Source: UBA9464 sp003445095 (lineage in GTDB: Bacteria > Verrucomicrobiota > Verrucomicrobiia > Limisphaerales > UBA9464). Taken from it: 5,556 bases of DNA. The notes beneath the pieces were generated by a model that was not told where the DNA came from, made no database searches, and saw only the letters and a list, made by a program, of their open reading frames with translations. The stretch lies in assembly GCA_035437945.1 (NCBI GenBank), contig DAOMZG010000383.1, positions 1 through 5,556 of the forward strand. The letters run 5' to 3'. A program made the position numbers and the translations under genes. Below are positions 1 through 5,499 of this stretch, one piece after another. Position 1 is the stretch's first letter. The number at the start of each line of letters is the position of its first letter.

Positions 1-492
1 ATTGCCGAAGGCGACCCGTCGGGCCGCGACTTCTGGAGTTCGCCCGACACCGAGCGTGTCACCGTGCTTCGGAGCAACTCGCTGCCTTGGGTGGATGGGA
101 AAGACTATCGGTTTACCCTCCGATTCACCGCCGGGGACTTTACGATTCGCGTCTGGGATGGCGATACCCCGATCGAAACCTGGACGGTCAACGACTCGAA
201 GTTTACTCAGGGACGATTCGGCTATTTCGTCAATTCTCTGCAAGACGTGCGGTTTGGAGAAGTCTTAGTGGGCGAGATCGCCCCCTTGAGAATCGTGGAA
301 TTCAATCGGTTGTATCCGACGTCCTCGTTGCGTTGGAGCGGGGGCATCCCTCCGTATCAACTGGAGCAGCGTCCGCGATTCGAAGCCGGCCAATGGCAGC
401 GTGACTCCACGCTGCGATGGCTGCGTTCCGCATCAGAAGTTGATCCAGACGACATGATGTTCTACCAGACGATCAGTATCGGGGATCCTTAG
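1..492 (+). CDS. C-terminal part of an exported concanavalin A-like (thrombospondin-C/laminin-G-like) protein, 5' truncated by the window
   Basis: The frame is open from base 1 to a TAG stop at 490-492, so 163 residues are visible and the N-terminus lies outside the window. Visible residues about 30-90 have a beta-rich pattern: W-DGKDYRF, then IRVWDGDTPIETW, then GRFGYFVNS and DVRFGEV. This resembles the last strands of thrombospondin C-terminal or laminin-G-like ConA domains, where a 'G-FGFY-S-V-F' run closes the sandwich. Visible residues about 98-158 form a second module with LRWSGGIPPYQLEQ, a W, and FYQT near the end. I recognise this as the tail repeat common in secreted PVC-bacteria proteins ('SGG-PPYQ-Q ... 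FYR'). Together they suggest an extracellular or cell-surface binding or matrix role, but no catalytic residues can be identified and the substrate is unknown. A GTG at 64 is an internal codon, not a start, because homology-like sequence continues upstream of it. The gene is separated from the transporter genes by 82 bases and is probably not part of that operon. Confidence 0.75.
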   Translation: MAEGDPSGRDFWSSPDTERVTVLRSNSLPWVDGKDYRFTLRFTAGDFTIRVWDGDTPIETWTVNDSKFTQGRFGYFVNSLQDVRFGEVLVGEIAPLRIVEFNRLYPTSSLRWSGGIPPYQLEQRPRFEAGQWQRDSTLRWLRSASEVDPDDMMFYQTISIGDP

Positions 493-574
493 CCTCTCAT
501 CAGGAGACTCGCGGCCAGAGCGGCGGTCAATCCGGCAACTGTAGAGCTGTTGTGCCTCGGAAAATCAGAATACC

Positions 575-1190
575 ATGATGGATAAAGGCACCAAGACACA
601 AACAGTCTTCAGCGCCCTGCGATCGAATTGGCTGCTTGCCGTGGGCGTTGGCCTCATGGTGATGCTGGTCCTCCTCGCGTTGATCGCTCCGCTGCTCACG
701 AGCGGGCGCCTGCTGCGCGAGCCGATTCAGCAAGACACGCAAGGGTTGGACAACGACGGCATGCCGCGTCCCGCGGGTGGTAGTTATTTGTTGGGTACGG
801 ACAACCTCGGTCGCGACGTGCTGGCCCGCGTGATTCACGGCACTCGCGTTTCGCTGCCGATTGCGGTTGGGGCGATGCTGACGGCATCCATGTTGGGCGT
901 CGTTGTCGGTCTCTTCGCGGGCTATTTCGGCGGCAGGCTCGACCTGGCACTCATGCGTTTTACCGAGATGAATCTGACCATCCCCGCAATCCTGCTAGCC
1001 GTAGCGTTTGCTGGATTGATGGACGGGCGAATCGTACATCGGCATCCCGCGTCGCTATGGCCAACCGTACTTCATCGCCTCGCCGCGCCTCGTGATCGTA
1101 CCTGGTATCGCTATTGTGCTGACGGTGCTTGCATTCAACTTGCTTGGGCAAGGTCTCCAGGAAGTGCTCGATCCGAAAGAACGGCGATGA
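575..1190 (+). pseudogene. dppC: DppC/OppC-type permease, internally deleted and frameshifted
   Basis: Residues 1-152 are typical of the inner-membrane permease DppC. TM1 is at about 19-42. The family signature LLGTDNLGRDVLARVIHGTR (72-91) follows, then TM2 at about 94-118 with GYFGG, and the start of TM3 with a TEMNLTIPAILLA run (130-142). Homology in this frame stops near base 1030. It resumes one base over (+1), from about 1056, as YGQPYFIAS, IVPGIAIVLTVLAFNLLG and LDPKERR, ending at TGA 1188-1190. This is the conserved DppC C-terminus. Judged against E. coli DppC from memory, about 100 codons (about 300 bases) are missing. The missing part includes the cytoplasmic EAA loop that docks on the ATPases and the TM segments around it, so it could not act as a permease even if frameshifting rejoined the ends. 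The stop overlaps the ATG of the next fragment (ATGA), a trace of operon coupling. A misassembly could give the same picture. Confidence 0.85.
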
Positions 1191-1591
1191 ACTTTAAGCG
1201 GAGACAGAACAAGGCATGGGGAACAAGGGCGCAATCCCGTTGGGATGGGCACAATTCGCGACCGCTGTCCGGCTGGTTTGTTGGGATTCCGGACCCGGTT
1301 GATATGCTGGGCGCCTTGTTCGACGGGCGGGTGGTCACCAATGCGGCGACGATGAATCTGGCCTTCGACAACAATCCCGAAGTCACGCGTCTTCTCGATC
1401 ACGCCGCGTCGGAGATCAATTTGCCGCAACGTTACGCGTGGTATCAACAGGCCGAAGAACTGATTGTGCGCGACGCCCCGTGGGCGTTCCTTGGCCATCA
1501 AAGCATTTATGCTTTGCGCCAGCCTTGGCTCAAAGGGCCGCTTTTGGAGCCGCTCTGGTGTTATCGGTTCGACCGCGTTTGGATTGAATAA
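575..1591 (+). CDS. Chimeric 338-codon open frame: DppC N-terminus, out-of-frame stretch, solute-binding protein C-terminus
   Basis: A single uninterrupted frame runs from ATG at 575 (a second ATG follows at 578) to TAA at 1589-1591. Residues 1-152 are a DppC-type permease N-terminus. Residues 153-204 match no family and are the +1-shifted reading of the true dppC 3' end. Residues 205-338 start at the ATG at 1187 and end in the C-terminus of a family 5 solute-binding protein. No functional protein is expected to join half a membrane channel to the last fifth of a periplasmic protein through an out-of-frame linker, so I read the open frame as an accident of two decayed genes. The two components are given as separate pseudogene entries. 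If translated as written, the product would have about three membrane segments and would lack the ATPase-contacting EAA loop. No Shine-Dalgarno motif precedes 575. Confidence 0.4.
   Translation: MMDKGTKTQTVFSALRSNWLLAVGVGLMVMLVLLALIAPLLTSGRLLREPIQQDTQGLDNDGMPRPAGGSYLLGTDNLGRDVLARVIHGTRVSLPIAVGAMLTASMLGVVVGLFAGYFGGRLDLALMRFTEMNLTIPAILLAVAFAGLMDGRIVHRHPASLWPTVLHRLAAPRDRTWYRYCADGACIQLAWARSPGSARSERTAMNFKRRQNKAWGTRAQSRWDGHNSRPLSGWFVGIPDPVDMLGALFDGRVVTNAATMNLAFDNNPEVTRLLDHAASEINLPQRYAWYQQAEELIVRDAPWAFLGHQSIYALRQPWLKGPLLEPLWCYRFDRVWIE
1187..1591 (+). pseudogene. C-terminal remnant of a family 5 (DppA/OppA-type) solute-binding protein
   Basis: Recognisable sequence begins near base 1268 with GWFVGIPDPVDMLGALFDGR. 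This is the cluster that in DppA/OppA-type proteins reads roughly GW-D-PDP-F-LF. It continues with NPEVTRLLDHAA, YQQAEELIVRDAPWAFLGH and the closing YRFDRVWIE before TAA. That is the order and spacing of the last 105-110 residues of a binding protein normally about 500-600 residues long, so roughly four fifths are absent. The ATG at 1187 overlaps the dppC stop and is followed by MNFKRR, which could be the basic start of a lost signal peptide. However, no hydrophobic core follows in this frame, and residues between it and GWFVG match nothing I know. The intact protein would capture peptides or similar solutes outside the cytoplasmic membrane and deliver them to DppB/DppC. This piece lacks the N-terminal lobe and most of the binding cleft, so it is not functional. 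Confidence 0.85.
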
Positions 1592-1677
1592 TGAACGCCA
1601 CCGAACCGCGCAGCGCCAAGCCGACGCGACAACTTTTCCGCCCGCCGAAGCGGATCAATCTCTTCGACGGTTCCTGA
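1591..1677 (+). other. Short 28-codon open frame coupled to the binding-protein stop
   Basis: An ATG at 1591-1593 overlaps the TAA of the binding-protein remnant (TAATG) and reads MNATEPRSAKPTRQLF and on to a TGA at 1675-1677, 11 bases before the dppB start. The peptide is basic, has no hydrophobic segment and matches no family I know. The overlapping stop/start is a common operon coupling arrangement, so it could be a coupling peptide or the start of a lost gene. At this length it could equally be chance. It has no Shine-Dalgarno motif. Confidence 0.15.
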
Positions 1678-1688
1678 CACTCACGGTG

Positions 1689-2609
1689 ATGACCCGTTTC
1701 ATTACGCGCCTTATCTGGTCACTCGTGACATTGCTGGGCACGGCGGTGCTCACGTTTCTGCTGATTAATCTGGTGCCTGGCGACGTCGCGCGCGTCATCG
1801 CCGGCCCCAAGGCGTCCGCCGAGGTGATCCAGCAGATTCATGCGCGCTACCATCTCGATGACCCGCTGTGGAAGCGGCTGGGCCATTACCTCCGCGAGCT
1901 CTGCCAAGGCGACCTCGGGCAGTCCTTCGTCACGAACCAACCAGTCGCAGAGGCCATCCGCACCCGCTTGCCGACGACCACGGCACTGGCCGGACTGGCG
2001 ATCGTGATGTGGATGTTGCTGGCCATTCCACTAGGCGTGTTGACCGCCACCCGTCGGGGGACGTGGGTTGACCGCCTTGTGCTGGTCGGTGCGACTCTCA
2101 CACTGTCCCTACCGGCCTTCTGGCTCGCGCGTATGTTGCAATACTGGCTTTCGTACAAGCTGGGTTGGTTTCCGGTAGCTGGGTTCCGCGGTTTCGCGCA
2201 CCTGCTTTTGCCGGCCGCCACCCTGGCCATCTTGGCAGTGGGCTACTATGCCCGACTGATTCACACCAGCATGATGGAGGTGCTAGATAGCCCTTACATC
2301 CGGACCGCCCGTGCCAAGGGGCTGTCCGAGAGCGCCGTGTTGTTCCGTCATGGATTGCGCAATGCCCTGATTCCCGTGGTAACTGTCCTCGGCATGGACG
2401 TGGCTGGTCTGCTTGGTGGCGTGATCTTCGTCGAAAATGTCTTCGCTCTACCGGGCATCGGCACATTGGCCGTTCAGAGCGTCTTCAACCTGGACGTACC
2501 GATGATCATGGGCGTGGTCTTGTTCAGCGCGACTGCGGTCATCCTAGCCAACCTAATCGTGGATTTGTTTTACGTCTGGATCGATCCGAGAATCGAACAA
2601 GCGACTTGA
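1689..2609 (+). CDS. dppB: DppB/OppB-type ABC transporter permease
   Basis: This is a 306-residue inner-membrane permease of the nickel/peptide importer class, a usual length for DppB. It opens with MTRFITRLIWSLVTLLGTAV, the typical first TM segment (about 8-27), followed by LVPGD. The periplasmic region has the DPLWKRLGHYLRELCQGDLG family motif (58-77). Further TM segments lie at about 99-120, 132-153, 172-190, 230-250 and 272-296. The cytoplasmic EAA loop that contacts the ATPases is intact at about 203-229: RTARAKGLSESAVLFRHGLR, then NALIP. A conserved ENVFALPGIG follows at 249-258, and the protein ends in WIDPRI. The ATG at 1689 was chosen because the family's first membrane helix starts there. 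The frame extends upstream to 1464, but that extension is the out-of-frame reading of the binding-protein remnant. A GTG at 1686 is a possible alternative. It should pair with a DppC, but the local dppC is broken. Substrate (dipeptide, oligopeptide, nickel or other) cannot be told from the permease. Confidence 0.93.
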   Translation: MTRFITRLIWSLVTLLGTAVLTFLLINLVPGDVARVIAGPKASAEVIQQIHARYHLDDPLWKRLGHYLRELCQGDLGQSFVTNQPVAEAIRTRLPTTTALAGLAIVMWMLLAIPLGVLTATRRGTWVDRLVLVGATLTLSLPAFWLARMLQYWLSYKLGWFPVAGFRGFAHLLLPAATLAILAVGYYARLIHTSMMEVLDSPYIRTARAKGLSESAVLFRHGLRNALIPVVTVLGMDVAGLLGGVIFVENVFALPGIGTLAVQSVFNLDVPMIMGVVLFSATAVILANLIVDLFYVWIDPRIEQAT

Positions 2610-2768
2610 AGAAAATCTCCCAACAAAGGAGCGGAGGGAACAAAGACCAGCGGAAACGAAGCGGAGAAAGGCAATGCCTTATCGAATCCGATGGGCCTGG
2701 CTCCCGCCGAATTGATCTTACGTAGCTCTTTGTTTCCTTCGAGCTCTTCGGTAAAAACCTCTAACTTC
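2610..2768 (+). repeat. Non-coding spacer with purine-rich and pyrimidine-rich arms (probable degenerate intergenic repeat)
   Basis: No gene is visible between dppB and dppD, the place where dppC usually sits. The left half is a purine-rich run of short A/G words (AACAAAGGAGCGGAGGGAAC, then CGGAAACGAAGCGGAGAAAG). The right half has its pyrimidine counterpart (CTCTTTGTTTCCTTCGAGC). Bases 2633-2647 and 2726-2740 are inverted copies matching at 12 of 15 positions. Two of the three mismatches would be G-U pairs in RNA, leaving a 78-base loop. The word style resembles dispersed low-complexity intergenic repeats I associate with Planctomycetota, but this cannot be proved from one copy. Confidence 0.35.
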
Positions 2769-3716
2769 ATGGCTCTCCTGGAAATTCGGAATCTGCAGAT
2801 CGACTTCGGTGCGGTCCGTGCGGTGGATGGCGTGTCGCTATCAATCGCGGAAGGGGAGACTTTGGGATTGGTTGGCGAGAGTGGCTGCGGCAAGAGTGTC
2901 ACGGCTCTTAGCATTGCACGTCTGCTGACCACTCCGCCGGCTCGCTATGCCGGTGGCGAAATCCTGCTGCAAGGGCGCGACGTGCTGAAGATGTCCGGAG
3001 CGGAGTTGCGCTCAATTCGCGGGGCCGTCGTCAGCTATGTGTTCCAAGAGCCGGGCGCCTCGTTGAATCCAGTTTTTCGGGTCGGCAAGCAGATCCGAGA
3101 ATCGCTGCTGTTGCATCGGCCGGAAAAGGCGAACGACGGCGAGGTGATCCGACTGTTGAAGTTAGTGGGCATTCCCGCTCCGGAAAGTCGCGCGCGCGAT
3201 TATCCGCACCAACTGAGCGGGGGAATGCAGCAGCGCGTGATGATCGCCATGGCCTTGGCGAGCGAACCCAAGCTCTTGATCGCAGACGAACCTACGACCG
3301 CGCTCGACGTGACCATTCAGGCACAAATTCTGGAATTGCTGACGGAATTGAAGAAGCGGCTCGGAATGGCGATTCTGCTGATCACGCACAATTTGGGCAT
3401 TGTGGGCGACCTCGCGGACCGTGTCGTCGTCATGTACGCGGGACAGGTGATTGAGGAGGCCTCCGCGAGCGAACTGCTAGCGCGGCCGCTGCATCCGTAC
3501 ACTCGTGCATTGATCCAATCTGTGCCCGAGTTGGGACATTCGTCCGAACGCCTCCACGCAATCCCGGGCACGGTGCCATCTCCGGGACAGTGGCCCCCGG
3601 GATGCCGTTTCGCGCCCCGGTGTTCCATGGCCAAGCCGGATTGTGATGCCGCATTGCCGGAGTTGTTAGAAACATCGCCGGGCCGCCGAGTGCGTTGCCC
3701 GCTGTGGAACTCTTAA
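2769..3716 (+). CDS. dppD: DppD/OppD-type ABC transporter ATPase with C-terminal cysteine quartet
   Basis: This 315-residue cytoplasmic ATPase powers a nickel/peptide-type importer as one half of a DppD-DppF pair. All nucleotide-binding elements are present: Walker A GESGCGKS (36-43), Q-loop Gln93 in FQEPGASLNP, signature LSGGMQQR (149-156), Walker B LLIADEP (169-175), D-loop ALD (178-180) and H-loop His207 in ITHNLG. The C-terminal oligopeptide-transporter domain starts at HPYTRAL (242-248). It carries Cys279, 285, 292 and 310, the set that binds a 4Fe-4S cluster in characterised DppD proteins. The start at 2769 gives MALLEIRNLQIDFG, the normal family N-terminus. An in-frame ATG at 2691 would add 26 residues of translated spacer and is rejected. 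No Shine-Dalgarno motif is seen. The gene is 159 bases from dppB and 9 bases from dppF. Assignment to the D rather than F subunit rests on order and on the SVTALSIARLL sequence after Walker A. Confidence 0.94.
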   Translation: MALLEIRNLQIDFGAVRAVDGVSLSIAEGETLGLVGESGCGKSVTALSIARLLTTPPARYAGGEILLQGRDVLKMSGAELRSIRGAVVSYVFQEPGASLNPVFRVGKQIRESLLLHRPEKANDGEVIRLLKLVGIPAPESRARDYPHQLSGGMQQRVMIAMALASEPKLLIADEPTTALDVTIQAQILELLTELKKRLGMAILLITHNLGIVGDLADRVVVMYAGQVIEEASASELLARPLHPYTRALIQSVPELGHSSERLHAIPGTVPSPGQWPPGCRFAPRCSMAKPDCDAALPELLETSPGRRVRCPLWNS

Positions 3717-3725
3717 GTCGACCGA

Positions 3726-4691
3726 ATGCCACTCCTCGAAGCCCACGACTTACGCGTCCACTTCCCGGTGAGGCAGGGAGTTTTTTCGCGAGCGACGCTA
3801 TCCGTCAAAGCGGTGGACGGTGTGTCGTTGTCGGTCGGCGAAGGAGAGGCCGTCGGCTTGGTGGGCGAAAGTGGCTGTGGCAAAACCACGCTCGGCCGCG
3901 CCGTCCTTCGGCTTTTAGAACCGACCGGCGGCCGGCTGATCTTCAATAACGAGGACATCACCACGATGCCCGCTCGGGAACTCCGGCGGCGACGACGACA
4001 GTTTCAGATGATTTTCCAAGATCCGTTCAGCTCGCTCGATCCGCGGTTTACCGTGGGAGAGACCATCGGCGAGGCGCTCGACATCCATCAACTGGTTCCC
4101 AATCGGGATGTCCGCCGAAAGCGCATCGGCGAATTGCTTGAGTCGGTGGGCTTGCGGACGGAACACGTGGATCGGTATCCCCATGAATTCAGCGGCGGCC
4201 AACGCCAACGCGTTGGTATTGCCAGAGCCCTGGCGGTCGAACCGCGTTTGATTGTCTGCGACGAACCGGTGAGCGCGCTGGATGTGAGCGTGCAAGCACA
4301 GGTCATCAACTTGCTACAAGACTTACAACGCGAACGCCGGCTGGCCCTATTGTTCATCTCGCATGATCTCGCCGTCGTCGAGCACCTCTGTGCCCGTGTG
4401 GCCGTAATGTATCTCGGGCGCGTCGTCGAACTGGGACCGTCGCGAGCCCTTACCAGCAGCCCCAAGCATCCTTACACGCAGGCATTGCTGTCGGCAGTGC
4501 CGGTCGTCGATCCCAAGTCAAAGCGTATCCGAATCGTCCTGGGTGGGGATGTTCCGTCACCGATTCACCCACCGCCGGGGTGTCCGTTTCATCCGCGGTG
4601 CCCCGTAGCGGAGGCTCGGTGTCGAACCGAGGTTCCACTTTTGCGCGAGATTGCACCGGGCCGCTGGGCCGCTTGTCATTTGGCGCAATAA
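3726..4691 (+). CDS. dppF: DppF/OppF-type ABC transporter ATPase with C-terminal cysteine quartet
   Basis: This 321-residue cytoplasmic ATPase is the partner of DppD. It begins MPLLEAHDLRVHFPVRQGVF, with the insertion before VKAVDGVSL that is typical of the F subunit. Walker A is GESGCGKT (47-54), followed by TLGRAVLRLLEPTGG, an F-type signature. The Q-loop is Gln98 in MIFQDPFSSLDPR. The ABC signature is FSGGQRQR (155-162), Walker B LIVCDEP (175-181), D-loop ALD (184-186) and H-loop His213 in ISHDL. The C-terminal domain begins at HPYTQAL (248-254) and carries Cys286, 292, 299 and 317, with exactly the same spacing as in DppD. All catalytic residues are intact, so the gene appears to be under selection or only recently released from it. 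It starts 9 bases after the dppD stop, without a Shine-Dalgarno motif, which implies cotranscription. A stem-loop overlaps its TAA stop. Confidence 0.95.
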   Translation: MPLLEAHDLRVHFPVRQGVFSRATLSVKAVDGVSLSVGEGEAVGLVGESGCGKTTLGRAVLRLLEPTGGRLIFNNEDITTMPARELRRRRRQFQMIFQDPFSSLDPRFTVGETIGEALDIHQLVPNRDVRRKRIGELLESVGLRTEHVDRYPHEFSGGQRQRVGIARALAVEPRLIVCDEPVSALDVSVQAQVINLLQDLQRERRLALLFISHDLAVVEHLCARVAVMYLGRVVELGPSRALTSSPKHPYTQALLSAVPVVDPKSKRIRIVLGGDVPSPIHPPPGCPFHPRCPVAEARCRTEVPLLREIAPGRWAACHLAQ

Positions 4692-4741
4692 TCAGCTGCG
4701 CCAGAACCATGAATCGTTCGACCGCTGGGTCGTCACCGATT
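4679..4741. terminator. Two stem-loops between the convergent dppF and VC0807-family genes
   Basis: The first stem pairs TGGCGCA (4681-4687) with TGCGCCA (4697-4703), perfect over 7 base pairs around a 9-base loop. It extends by a T-G pair and a T-A pair to 4679/4705. It overlaps the final codons and stop of dppF. The second pairs AATCG (4712-4716) with CGATT (4737-4741), and inside it CGACC (4719-4723) with GGTCG (4728-4732) around a 4-base loop. Neither is followed by a clear T-run in either direction, so these are not textbook intrinsic terminators. The position between convergent genes is what makes a bidirectional transcription-end role plausible. Confidence 0.3.
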
Positions 4742-4749
4742 TCCGCTGC

Positions 4750-5499
4750 TTAGCGATGAGCATGGAACAATTCTTCGTTCGTCAGCCCAGTCATTGCCGA
4801 CAAGCGTTTCAAGAGACTGAACAAGACGTACATCATTACCGCCATACTCGGCACGAAGATTACCGGCCAGGAGACCCAGTTGAGCTTGCCCAGTTGAGCC
4901 ACGTTTTCCGGAGAGCCAGGGATGGCGGTGACAATCCAGCGGGCGAGGAAAAAGTTTACCACCGCGCTCACTAAGAAGGTGGCCGCCAGCACCCACGAAG
5001 CCCACCGAAGCAGCGCTTCGAATCCCGGCACCGTGTTGCGCTCGACCAATGCGCGACCAATTCGGTCGGTGTCCAAAACCTGATCGTTGTAAACCAGCGT
5101 CCGCACCAAGGGTTGCCGGGTTCGCAGGGTCAGCGGGATGGCCAGCCCCAGCACGGCGGGAATGGCGGCTTCTTTGGCGGCGATCCAAATGTTGTCGGCT
5201 TTCATCAATCCCAAGATTCCTGTGATGAGGGTCCCGACCAGGCCAAGAATTGAAAGCGTGTTCCAAGTGCGTCGACGAATGAGGTCGTACAAGCCGTATC
5301 CCAAAGGTACCGACAGTGCCACGACTAGCCCCCAGGCCGGTCCGAGGCGGTCGGGTTTGCTTAGTTGGGTGAGGAGGAGCCCTGGCAACACGGCGTTGCA
5401 GATCAGGTTGATCCACAAATTCTCGCGAGGCTTCGGAGGCGGAATCGCCGAAGGGGGAGTTGGCGAAGAAGTCGGGGTCGAGCTTGCGTGGGACGGCAT
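4750..5499 (-). CDS. VC0807-family integral membrane protein
   Basis: This 249-residue membrane protein has a Pro/Ser/Thr-rich, disordered-looking cytoplasmic-type start (1-25), followed by about six hydrophobic segments (about 28-46, 54-72, 82-98, 108-124, 166-188 and 208-230). I recognise the VC0807-family pattern: ENLWINLICNAVLPGLLL, PLGYGLYDLIRRR, then GLMKADNIWIAAKEAAIP, SAVVNFFLARWIV, and WPVIFVPSMAVMMYVLFSLL. The family is widespread but has no established biochemical function; members are sometimes compared with septation protein A. Its length is normal and both ends look complete. The ATG at 5497-5499 was chosen as the first Met before the conserved block. The frame stays open upstream to the window edge, so a longer form cannot be excluded, and no Shine-Dalgarno motif is visible. 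It is on the strand opposite the transporter genes, converges on dppF with 58 bases between the stops, and is probably unrelated to peptide import. Confidence 0.85.
   Translation of the reverse strand: MPSHASSTPTSSPTPPSAIPPPKPRENLWINLICNAVLPGLLLTQLSKPDRLGPAWGLVVALSVPLGYGLYDLIRRRTWNTLSILGLVGTLITGILGLMKADNIWIAAKEAAIPAVLGLAIPLTLRTRQPLVRTLVYNDQVLDTDRIGRALVERNTVPGFEALLRWASWVLAATFLVSAVVNFFLARWIVTAIPGSPENVAQLGKLNWVSWPVIFVPSMAVMMYVLFSLLKRLSAMTGLTNEELFHAHR

Noticed and set aside
493..574. Promoter for the transporter operon
   Set aside because: A few TTG-like and AT-rich words occur, but there is no convincing -35/-10 pair, so no promoter is called in this 82-base gap.
1015..1065. Programmed ribosomal frameshift joining the two dppC frames
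   Set aside because: About 100 codons, including the EAA loop, are missing, so rejoining the frames would still not make a permease. I also see no slippery heptamer with a following hairpin.
1196..1240. Possible second copy of the dppB-dppD spacer repeat (shared AAGCGGAGA at 1196 and about 2659)
   Set aside because: Only nine bases agree and the similarity does not continue, so it is within chance.
1055..1501. Minus-strand 148-codon open frame opposite the dppC/binding-protein remnants
   Set aside because: Its translation has no recognisable motif, and the opposite strand carries clear homology to known families. It is a shadow frame.
1464..1688. Upstream extension of the dppB frame to 1464
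   Set aside because: The extra 75 residues are mostly the out-of-frame reading of the binding-protein remnant, and the first DppB helix starts at the ATG at 1689.
2691..2768. Upstream in-frame ATG extending dppD by 26 residues
   Set aside because: The extension translates the low-complexity spacer, and the family N-terminus starts exactly at the ATG at 2769.
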